Assembly (NCBI GenBank): GCA_018673255.1
Contig: JABHDC010000223.1
Location: 1 to 31,857, forward strand
Length of the DNA: 31,857 bases
Direction: 5' to 3'
Source of the DNA: Gemmatimonadota bacterium
Lineage (GTDB): Bacteria; Latescibacterota; UBA2968; UBA8231
Shown: one piece after another, positions 1 through 6,417 of the stretch
Position numbering within the stretch: position 1 is the stretch's first letter
Layout of the letters: every line of letters begins with the position of its first letter
The notes under the pieces: model-generated
Seen by the model: only the letters and a program-made list of their open reading frames with translations
What the model was told of the DNA's origin: nothing
Databases searched by the model: none
Position numbers and translations under genes: made by a program

Positions 1-93
1 ATTCTGGCTTAATTCCTGAAGCTCGCGAATAATGCGCACGGACTCTCCAACCGACAGGTCGACTTGCTTCTTGGCGCGACGGTACCCTTCCAT
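1..93 (-). CDS. HTH-type antitoxin, N-terminal part (partial)
   Basis: The reading frame starts with ATG at 93-91 and runs off the left edge after 31 codons. A GGAGG ribosome binding site sits 8 bases upstream (101-105), inside the end of the toxin gene. Only one base separates the toxin stop codon from this start. The visible peptide (MEGYRRAKKQVDLSVGESVRIIRELQ, given here only as a description of its basic start and helix) fits the beginning of an XRE-like helix-turn-helix antitoxin. Toxin-before-antitoxin order is typical of HigBA and RelE-type pairs. The HTH itself lies outside the window, so the family is inferred from context. Confidence 0.55.
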   Translation of the reverse strand, partial: MEGYRRAKKQVDLSVGESVRIIRELQELSQN

Positions 94-94
94 G

Positions 95-376
95 CTATTT
101 CCTCCGGTAATCATGGGCGGTCAGACTCACAACCTTCACGAGGATCTCGGCTTCCACGATTTCATACATGACACGGTACTTCAGACCGAGACGGGACGAC
201 CTGCTCCCTTTCCACTCACCGCGAAGCGCTTCGTCGTGAAATCCTTTGATGAGCCTCAGCCCCCTTGGCCCAGAGATCATGGCAATGTCTTTCCACTTCT
301 CATATCGCTCAAGGACCTCTTTGGGCAGAGACTGCAACTGCTTGGCTACCCTCCGATGTTCCAGTATCGTCCACAT
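95..376 (-). CDS. RelE/ParE-fold toxin (HigB/RelE-type)
   Basis: The 93-residue product has the size and layout of RelE/ParE superfamily toxins, most of which are ribosome-dependent mRNA interferases. It has an N-terminal helical hairpin (residues about 5-35), a central RGLRLIKGF strand, and a basic C-terminal sheet in which SRLGLKYRVMYEI and VKVVSLTAHDYRR match the family's 'R-x-x-Y-R-V-x-Y' and terminal 'H-x-x-Y-R' patterns. The stop TAG at 97-95 lies one base before the ATG of the antitoxin gene, so the two are surely co-transcribed. Regulation is probably by antitoxin binding upstream of 376; I see no clear operator there. HigB, RelE and ParE subfamilies cannot be told apart by eye. Confidence 0.8.
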   Translation of the reverse strand: MWTILEHRRVAKQLQSLPKEVLERYEKWKDIAMISGPRGLRLIKGFHDEALRGEWKGSRSSRLGLKYRVMYEIVEAEILVKVVSLTAHDYRRK

Positions 377-475
377 ATCAATAAAGATATAGACGCTTTA
401 TGGTATGGCAATCTTCGCCACCAGTGATCAGAGAAGCGAGTCCAACTGGGTTGAGAGCCTCGGACAGGCAGCTCA

Positions 476-520
476 GCCGCAGTAGCAGATCGACACGCTG
501 ACTCACAGCCGGCAACAGAA
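476..520 (+). repeat. 3' tail remnant of a lost tectonin gene
   Basis: The stretch beginning CCGCAGTAGCAGATCGACAC and continuing to the terminator at 522 closely matches the last codons (Pro-Gln-stop) and 3' untranslated region of the tectonin genes ending at 2250 and 6160. No tectonin coding sequence precedes it: the upstream bases do not encode propeller repeats. It is therefore the surviving end of another array member whose body has been lost. Confidence 0.6.
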
Positions 521-521
521 A

Positions 522-555
522 TGCCCGGTCTCCCTCGCGGAGGCCGGGCTTTTTT
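522..555 (+). terminator. Intrinsic terminator, cassette 1
   Basis: A GC stem (GCCCGGTCTCC pairing with GGAGGCCGGGC, 523-549, one G-U pair, 5-base loop) is followed by six T. It is the first of six near-identical terminators in the array and now has no tectonin gene upstream. Confidence 0.9.
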
Positions 556-562
556 GTGCTCA

Positions 563-621
563 GTGCTCGCATGCGCCCACTTGCCCACCTGCGCCCGCTC
601 AACCTGGGCGTATGCGAGCAC
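563..621 (+). promoter_or_regulatory. Inverted repeat, candidate upstream activator site, cassette 1
   Basis: The left arm GTGCTCGCATGCGCCCA (563-579) and right arm TGGGCGTATGCGAGCAC (605-621) are complementary at 16 of 17 positions across a 25-base spacer. Each arm contains a CGCATGCG-type core. It ends 51 bases before the -24 element. The position is right for an enhancer site of a sigma-54 activator; a large mRNA hairpin or recombination site is the alternative. Confidence 0.6.
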
Positions 622-672
622 TTCCTGAACAACGTATTCGGTGTCTGGTGCATCCTCTCTGAGAAACCGGCG

Positions 673-688
673 TGGCATGGCAGTTGCA
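673..688 (+). promoter_or_regulatory. Sigma-54 promoter of LamG-tectonin gene 1
   Basis: TGGCATG-GCAG-TTGCA keeps the -24 GG and -12 GC with exact sigma-54 spacing (consensus TGGCACG-N4-TTGCW). The start of transcription would fall near 699, giving a leader of about 55 bases to the ATG at 754. Confidence 0.75.
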
Positions 689-753
689 ATACCCCCTCGC
701 AGACCCCGAAGCAACCACGTCAGAATTCACTCACTCTTCTCGGATAAATCGCC

Positions 754-2250
754 ATGCAACCTCAGTTCCCATCTCAAGCCATCAAATTTACTCGTCAGAC
801 CCTATTGCTCTTCGCTCTGCTAGTGGGCACGGCGACCTCTGCCTTCAGCGCACCAGAGAGCGGCCTGTATTTCAACGGCAGAGACTATGCGGAGATCCCT
901 CACGTCGAAATCCTGGACGGAACCGTCGAGGCTTGGATTCGCGTCGATGCAGACGGCTTGGGCAGCGGTCGTCATCGCGTGCTCGGGACGGGCACGACGG
1001 ATACGCATTTCAATCTTACTGTCTCTGGGGATGGTAGGTTGGAGTTGATGGAGCAGATTCCTGTAATGAACGCTTCTGAGACCACAGTGATTGTGTTTGA
1101 TTTCGGCAGTGCCGCAGGGGAGATCACACCTGGAGAGTGGCACCATGTGGCGTTCACTCAACGAGTTGAAACCTATTCTGCTGATTTCTCGAATAGTCAG
1201 ATGACTGTTGATGCCACTGCGACGCTGTATGTCGATGGCCAGATGGTGGCGAGAAAACACAACGTACTATTTGGGCAAACTACGTGGTACGTTCTGGACC
1301 ACTCACCCCTCAATGTCGGGGGGTCGCTCGAACACTTGTATTCTCTCCAGTCCTTCAAAGGGGAAATCGCCCAACTGCGCCTTTGGACCACCGAGAGGAC
1401 CCAGGTAGAGATCGCCACCCATATGGATCAGTCTCTGCCGGCCGATGCAGGTGACGCGGGCCTGGTTGGTCTATGGCCGATGGATGATCCGGGGGCGTTG
1501 CCTCACATCGCGAATGTCGAGAACTCTAACCCGAGCTATAACCACCACGGGACGTTCCATACACAGCTCGACTTCACGACGGCCTGGGAGCAGGTCGAGG
1601 GCAACGCTCTCGATGTCGGCGTGGGCGCCGACGGCTCGGTGTGGGTGACCCATACGCCTACCAACGGGATCTATCGCTACACCGGGGCGGGCTGGGTGGG
1701 CATGGGCGGTCACGGCAATCGCATCGATGCCGGGCCCAACCACGATGCCTGTGTCGTGGTGGGTGACGGCGGCGTTTGGTACGGTAACGGTGACGTCGGC
1801 AACTGGAGCCCCTTGCCTGGGGAGATGTTCGCCCAGGACGTCGGCGTCGGGGCCGATGGCATCGTGTGGGCTACTCGCGCAACCGACGGCCGGATCTTTC
1901 GCCACGACGGATCGACGTGGCTGGAGATGGGCGGCAACGGCAAGCGGATCGATGCCGGGCCCAACGGCGATGCCTACGTGGTGACGGCCAACGGCACGGT
2001 CTGGTACCACAACGGCACCGAAGACAACTGGGTGCACTTGCCGGGGGCCCTGGCCAACGACATCGGTGTCGGTGCCGACGGCAGTGTCTGGATCACCTAC
2101 CAGGAAGACAGCAGCATCGGTCGGTGGAACGCGGCTGTATCGATATGGGAAGAGACAGATGGCCACGCCCAGCAGATCAGTGTCGGTCCCGATGGCACGC
2201 CGTATGTGGTGCAGGAGAGCACCCAGATCTGGTCGGGTACCCCGCAGTAG
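754..2250 (+). CDS. Exported LamG-tectonin propeller protein 1
   Basis: The 498-residue product is probably a secreted or surface glycan-binding protein. Residues 1-33 are a signal peptide (hydrophobic LLLFALLVGTATSAFSA, cleavage before PES). Residues about 35-250 form a LamG/concanavalin-like sandwich, seen in DGTVEAWIRVDA, WHHVAFTQR, LYVDGQMV and FKGEIAQLRLW. Residues about 273-498 are six repeats of the tectonin type (alternating DVGVGADGSVWVT and RIDAGPNGDAYVV patterns), enough for one closed six-bladed propeller. Tectonins bind lipopolysaccharide or methylated glycans; the ligand here is unknown. The ATG is in the right place after the sigma-54 promoter at 673 and before the signal peptide. 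The gene has its own terminator and no operon partner. No catalytic residues were recognised. Confidence 0.85.
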   Translation: MQPQFPSQAIKFTRQTLLLFALLVGTATSAFSAPESGLYFNGRDYAEIPHVEILDGTVEAWIRVDADGLGSGRHRVLGTGTTDTHFNLTVSGDGRLELMEQIPVMNASETTVIVFDFGSAAGEITPGEWHHVAFTQRVETYSADFSNSQMTVDATATLYVDGQMVARKHNVLFGQTTWYVLDHSPLNVGGSLEHLYSLQSFKGEIAQLRLWTTERTQVEIATHMDQSLPADAGDAGLVGLWPMDDPGALPHIANVENSNPSYNHHGTFHTQLDFTTAWEQVEGNALDVGVGADGSVWVTHTPTNGIYRYTGAGWVGMGGHGNRIDAGPNHDACVVVGDGGVWYGNGDVGNWSPLPGEMFAQDVGVGADGIVWATRATDGRIFRHDGSTWLEMGGNGKRIDAGPNGDAYVVTANGTVWYHNGTEDNWVHLPGALANDIGVGADGSVWITYQEDSSIGRWNAAVSIWEETDGHAQQISVGPDGTPYVVQESTQIWSGTPQ

Positions 2251-2285
2251 CAGATCGGCGCGCTGACTCACAGCCTGCAACAGAA

Positions 2286-2320
2286 ACGCCCGGTCTCCCT
2301 CGTGGAGGCCGGGCGTCTTT
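2286..2320 (+). terminator. Intrinsic terminator of gene 1, cassette 2
   Basis: The hairpin ACGCCCGGTCTCC...GGAGGCCGGGCGT (2286-2316) is followed by a short T-rich run interrupted by one C. It lies 36 bases after the stop codon of gene 1. Confidence 0.88.
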
Positions 2321-2327
2321 GTGCTCA

Positions 2328-2377
2328 GTGCTCGCATGCGCCCACTGCGCCCGCTCAACCTGGGCGCATGCGAGCAC
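2328..2377 (+). promoter_or_regulatory. Inverted repeat, candidate upstream activator site, cassette 2
   Basis: The arms GTGCTCGCATGCGCCCA (2328-2344) and TGGGCGCATGCGAGCAC (2361-2377) are perfectly complementary. The spacer is 16 bases here, against 25 in the four other cassettes. The distance to the -24 element is again 51 bases. Confidence 0.6.
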
Positions 2378-2428
2378 TTCCTGATCAACGTACTCGGTGT
2401 CTGGTGCATCCTCTCTGAGAAACCGGCG

Positions 2429-2444
2429 TGGCACCACTATTGCG
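2429..2444 (+). promoter_or_regulatory. Sigma-54 promoter in cassette 2
   Basis: TGGCACC-ACTA-TTGCG matches the sigma-54 consensus with exact spacing. It lies 116 bases before the preferred start of gene 2, farther than in the other cassettes. Confidence 0.72.
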
Positions 2445-2492
2445 ATACCCCCACCGAACCCCGAACCAACCACGTCACCGTTCAATGAAGAT

Positions 2493-2508
2493 TGGCACGC
2501 GGTCTGCA
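2493..2508 (+). promoter_or_regulatory. Possible second sigma-54 promoter before gene 2
   Basis: TGGCACG-CGGT-CTGCA has a perfect -24 half and a -12 half with C for the first T, keeping the GC. A start near 2519 would leave a leader of about 41 bases to the TTG at 2560, close to the other genes. It could be chance. Confidence 0.4.
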
Positions 2509-2559
2509 AAGAAATACGTGAGCCAGAATGGACCACTCACTCTTTTTGGAGAATCTGCC

Positions 2560-4496
2560 TTGCAGTCTCAATCCCCATCCCAAGCCATTCGCTCCATCGC
2601 CTCAGGTGCGCGTGAGCGAATAATCCAGAGTCTCTTCGCGGCACGAACGACCTTCACTGATTGCAAAAAGCCTGTCGTGAAACGCCAACATAGTTTGCCT
2701 GACCGAATCGTCACCGGGATCGCTGCGATCATGCTCTTCTTGTCTATGGGAAGCTCTCCCGCGCTGGCGGAGAACATCGATTGGGGCAACGTGGGCGGCA
2801 CCGCTCCCCCTACTCCAGGTGAATGTTTTGTGGAGATGTCGGCCACGAGAGCGGTCAGATGGACGAGGACGTACCGCGCTTCAGGAGGTGACATACAAGA
2901 TTCGTTCTCACAGTCCAACCCTGAACTGAATGACGCTATGGATATCGTGAGGATCGTAGGGGCGCCATCTGACTGCGGCGGGACCAGGGGGGTGTTGTAC
3001 TGGAATACTGATTACAGGGAAAGTACTCGGCAAAATCTGGATTACACATACGAAGACTACCCGATTGCTCATCTGAATTCGTGGGGTTGGCAGGATGAGG
3101 TGTCCAGCTACAAGATCTTCTTTGGCCCCGGCACATTCGACTTAGAGACTGACTGGGAGCATGTGGAGGGCGCCGCTGTCGATGTCGGCGTTGGGGCCAA
3201 CGGCGCGGTGTGGGTCACCGATGCCCATTCCAACCAGATCTATCGCCACACTGGATCGACCTGGGAGGGTATGGGCGGCAACGCTATACGCATTGATAGC
3301 GGGCCCGAAAACGATGCCTATGCAGTGGCGGCGGATGGCAACGTATGGTACGGTGGGTAGTTGGGACCTGCTGGGGGGATGCTGGCCAAGGATATTGGCG
3401 TGGGGGCCGATGGCAGCGTGTGGGCCATTCGCACAGACGGCTGGGTCTTCCGCTACACCGGATTGGTCTGGTCGGACATGGGAGGCCAATCCGGATCGGG
3501 TTGGGAGGACATGGGCGTGAGGGCAATCGCATCGATGTCGGGCCCAACGGCGATGCCTACGTGGTGGCAGCCAGCGGCACGGTCTGGTCCTACGATGGCA
3601 CGCCGGGTGACTGGACCCACTTGGAAGGTGCCCTGGCCAACGACATTGGCGTGGGGGCCGACGGCAGCGTCTGGATTACTACTCAAGGCGACGGAATAGG
3701 CCGGTGGGACGCGAGCACATCTACCTGGGAGCGGAGCAACGGCAAGGCTCAGCAGGTCAGTGTCAGCGCAGGCGGCATTCCGTGGGTCGTGCAGGGGGGG
3801 ACGCAGATCTGGCGCGGCGGTCCATATACGCCTCCACAGCCGGACGACTTCGCCACGCCCTGGGTGTCTGCGGGCGGCAACGCCCTCGACATCGGCACCG
3901 GAGCCGACGGCACGGTGTGGATGGTCGACGCCAACCGCAAGATTCATCGCTATGACGGCAGCGGCTGGGAACACATGCACCACACCGGCGTGATCCGCGT
4001 CGATGTCGACCCCAGCGGGAATGCCTATCTGGTCTTGGAAAACAACCACATACGCCACTGGTCGGGTAGCGATTGGAATGTGATCGAAGGCGAAGCCGTC
4101 GACATCGGCGTTGGGGCTGATGGCTCGGTATGGGTCACCCACACAAGTGGTGGCATCTACCGCTGGGGTGACTCAGGTTGGGAAGACATGCAAGGCACGG
4201 CACAGCGCATTGACGTGGCTGAAAACGGCCATGCCTGGGTCGTTCAGGCCAATGGAGAAATCTGGTTGTCCGGTGGTACCGCGGGATCCTGGAGCAAGTT
4301 TCCGGGAAGCGCCCGAGACATTGCCATCGGGGGCCACAGCGCATGGATTATCGGACAAGACTACAACATCTACCGATGGAACGGTACAACGAAGTGGGAC
4401 CTCACCAATGGCCGCGCCAACGCGATTACGGTAGGCCCGAACGCGGAAGCGTGGATCATCAATGATGACGGGATCTGGAGAGGCGGCGCGCAGTAG
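2560..4496 (+). pseudogene. Crystallin-like double tectonin propeller gene, broken
   Basis: Read with its breaks repaired, this encodes an exported protein with a signal peptide (IVTGIAAIMLFLSMGSSPALA), a beta-gamma-crystallin-like domain (VLYWNTDYRE, DEVSSYKI; Cys before the domain and in SDCGG), then twelve tectonin repeats, i.e. two six-bladed propellers. Frame 1 stops at TAG 3358-3360: next to paralogues, about 11 bases between ACGG repeats are missing at 3351. One base is missing in the G run near 3385, and another near 3514 moves the frame to the one that runs to 4496. The second propeller (about 3840-4496) is intact. The start is uncertain: TTG 2560 has GGAG 8 bases upstream and its peptide (QSQSPSQAI) resembles gene 1's N-terminus, while GTG 2677 lies directly before the signal peptide. 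Real decay and assembly indels are both possible. Confidence 0.75.
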
Positions 4497-4531
4497 CAGA
4501 TTGACCTGCTGATTCACAGCAGGTAACAGCA

Positions 4532-4567
4532 ACGCCCGGTCTCCTTCGTGGAGGCCGGGCGTTTTTG
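4532..4567 (+). terminator. Intrinsic terminator of gene 2, cassette 3
   Basis: The hairpin ACGCCCGGTCTCC...GGAGGCCGGGCGT (4532-4562) runs directly into five T. It is the same element as the other array terminators. Confidence 0.9.
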
Positions 4568-4573
4568 TGCTCA

Positions 4574-4632
4574 GTGCTCGCATACGCCCACCTGCGCTCA
4601 TGCGCCCGCTCAACCTGGGCGCATGCGAGCAC
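4574..4632 (+). promoter_or_regulatory. Inverted repeat, candidate upstream activator site, cassette 3
   Basis: The left arm GTGCTCGCATACGCCCA (4574-4590) pairs with TGGGCGCATGCGAGCAC (4616-4632) at 16 of 17 positions, with a 25-base spacer. It ends 51 bases before the -24 element. Confidence 0.6.
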
Positions 4633-4683
4633 TTCCTGAACAATGCACTCGGCGTCTGGTGAATTCTCTCTGAGAAACCGGCG

Positions 4684-4699
4684 TGGCACCGCTCTTGCG
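4684..4699 (+). promoter_or_regulatory. Sigma-54 promoter of crystallin-tectonin gene 3
   Basis: TGGCACC-GCTC-TTGCG has the -24 GG and -12 GC at the required spacing. The predicted start near 4710 gives a leader of about 50 bases to GTG 4760. Confidence 0.75.
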
Positions 4700-4759
4700 A
4701 AAGGACATGACAGACCTGAGGCCGATATGGTCTACGCCCATCCATCCAAGGAAGATATC

Positions 4760-6160
4760 GTGAACAACTCACTAGCCATTCTGAGCCGCCGCACCGCACT
4801 GCTGCTGCTGTTGATGCTGCTGGCAGCCCATGCTTGGCCGAATAGCGCCGCGGCGTCGCCAGCCTCTGGCCCCTGTACGGTCACCATCAAAGGCAATGAC
4901 CACGGCACCGAATCAATCAAGACCTATGACCAGTGGCTGTTCCCTTCTGGTTCTGAGGAGACCTTCAGAAATGGCAACGCCTCCTTGTTTTCCAGGATAT
5001 CGGACATCGCCAACGGCAATTTCGATGCCCTGGCGGATCCGAAGACCTGGATGCTGGTTGCGTCCTTCGTCGAAGCTCCGCGGGATATGGTTGAGGCGGT
5101 TGCCTTCGATGAAATCCAGGACGCTATTGGCATCGATCTCGAAGAAATCGTCCTGGATCAGGCGGGAGCCGTCATCGGCGTAGACCTGGACGGCGTCATC
5201 TATTCGCAGGCTGATCTCATGCAGGCGATGGTGGACCGAACGGGTCTGATCGACCCCTCGGCCTGGTCGCCGGAGCGATGGAACGACAAGATGACGGAGG
5301 TCGGATTCCGTGGTGAATGTGGTGGTGCCAGAGTCACTCTGTACTGGGACACCGACTATCGCGGTGGGTCGAGGGAGTTTCTCGGCTCAGCCCAGGATGC
5401 CACATATGGGATGGATGGTGACTGGCCAGGTCAGGTGTCCAGCTACAGGGTGAGTTTTCCGCCGATGCCCGCACCCGTGCCTGACTTCACAACCGCCTGG
5501 ACCAACATCGAGGGCAACGCCGTCGACGTCGGCGCCGGGGCCGACGGCTCGGTGTGGGTCATCGATAACCACTCCAACCAGATCTACCGCGACACCGGGT
5601 CGGGCTGGGTGGGCATGGGCGGTCAAGCCAAGCGCATCGATGGCGGTCCCGACGGCGATGCCTATGTCGTGGTGGATGACGGCGGCGTTTGGTACGGAAA
5701 CGGCACGGTGGGCAGCTGGGCCCCGGTGTCTGGTCACGCGGTGGATGTCGGCGCCGGTGCCAACGGCTTCGTATGGTGCATCGGCCTCGACAGCCGGATC
5801 TGGCGTCACAACCCTTCCGGGGGCGATTACTGGATCGACATGGGCGGTCAGGGTGTGCGTGTGGATGCGGGGCCCAATGGCGATGCTTATGTCGTGACGG
5901 CCGACGGCTCGGTCTGGTACGGCAACGGCACCGTGGGCAACTGGGTACCCATGCCAAAGACACGCGCCATCGACATCGGCGTAGGTGACGACGGTCGAGT
6001 GTGGATCACGCACGCCGACGGCGGCATTCGCCGGCTGAATGAGAACCGAACTCGATGGGAGCGAACCGCCGGCCACGCGCAGCAGATCAGTGTCGGGGCG
6101 GGCGGCACGCCATGGGTGGTGCAGGAGAGTACTCAGATCTGGTCGGGTACCCCGCAGTAG
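4760..6160 (+). CDS. Exported crystallin-like tectonin propeller protein 3
   Basis: The 466-residue product is likely an extracellular glycan-binding protein. GTG 4760 is preferred because AGGAAG lies 5 bases upstream, a signal peptide follows at once (TALLLLLMLLAAHAWPNSAAA) and genes 2 and 5 also have GTG-AA starts; ATG 4727 is possible. After the signal peptide comes an unassigned domain with Cys39, then Cys187 (GECGG) and a beta-gamma-crystallin-like Greek key (VTLYWDTDYRGGSREF...GQVSSYRV, about 190-228). The canonical calcium motif (N/D)(N/D)xx(S/T)S is incomplete. Residues about 241-466 are six tectonin repeats forming one propeller, ending in the same TQIWSGTPQ as gene 1. The gene is monocistronic, with sigma-54 promoter and terminator. 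Cys39 and Cys187 recur in genes 2 and 4 and may form a disulfide. Confidence 0.83.
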   Translation: MNNSLAILSRRTALLLLLMLLAAHAWPNSAAASPASGPCTVTIKGNDHGTESIKTYDQWLFPSGSEETFRNGNASLFSRISDIANGNFDALADPKTWMLVASFVEAPRDMVEAVAFDEIQDAIGIDLEEIVLDQAGAVIGVDLDGVIYSQADLMQAMVDRTGLIDPSAWSPERWNDKMTEVGFRGECGGARVTLYWDTDYRGGSREFLGSAQDATYGMDGDWPGQVSSYRVSFPPMPAPVPDFTTAWTNIEGNAVDVGAGADGSVWVIDNHSNQIYRDTGSGWVGMGGQAKRIDGGPDGDAYVVVDDGGVWYGNGTVGSWAPVSGHAVDVGAGANGFVWCIGLDSRIWRHNPSGGDYWIDMGGQGVRVDAGPNGDAYVVTADGSVWYGNGTVGNWVPMPKTRAIDIGVGDDGRVWITHADGGIRRLNENRTRWERTAGHAQQISVGAGGTPWVVQESTQIWSGTPQ

Positions 6161-6196
6161 CAGATCGACGCTACTGACTCACAGTCGGCAACAGCA

Positions 6197-6231
6197 ACGC
6201 CCGGTCTCCCTCGTGGAGGCCGGGCGTTTTT
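6197..6231 (+). terminator. Intrinsic terminator of gene 3, cassette 4
   Basis: The hairpin ACGCCCGGTCTCC...GGAGGCCGGGCGT (6197-6227) is followed by a run of five T, 36 bases after the stop of gene 3. Confidence 0.9.
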
Positions 6232-6238
6232 GTGCTCA

Positions 6239-6297
6239 GTGCTCGCATGCGCCCACCTGCTCACATGCGCCCGCTCAACGTGGGCGCATGCGAGCAC
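6239..6297 (+). promoter_or_regulatory. Inverted repeat, candidate upstream activator site, cassette 4
   Basis: The arms GTGCTCGCATGCGCCCA (6239-6255) and TGGGCGCATGCGAGCAC (6281-6297) are perfectly complementary with a 25-base spacer. It ends 50 bases before the -24 element. Confidence 0.6.
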
Positions 6298-6347
6298 TTC
6301 CTGAACAATGTACTCGGTCTCTGGTAGATCCTCTCTGAGGAACCCCC

Positions 6348-6363
6348 TGGCACCACTATTGCG
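6348..6363 (+). promoter_or_regulatory. Sigma-54 promoter of gene 4
   Basis: TGGCACC-ACTA-TTGCG is identical to the gene 2 promoter. The predicted start near 6374 is about 44 bases before ATG 6418. Confidence 0.75.
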
Positions 6364-6417
6364 ATACCCCTACCCAAAGCCCGAGCAACCCCGTCACGAT
6401 CACCCGGAAAGAACACC

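Noticed and set aside
1471..2409. A 312-codon open frame on the minus strand opposite gene 1
   Set aside because: It is the antisense shadow of the repetitive, GC-rich propeller repeats. Similar antisense frames occur opposite genes 2 and 3, and none has a ribosome binding site or recognisable domain.
3340..3520. Programmed ribosomal frameshifting or stop-codon readthrough in gene 2
   Set aside because: No slippery heptamer with a downstream structure is seen at the stop, and more than one shift in different places would be needed. Mutation or sequence error is simpler.
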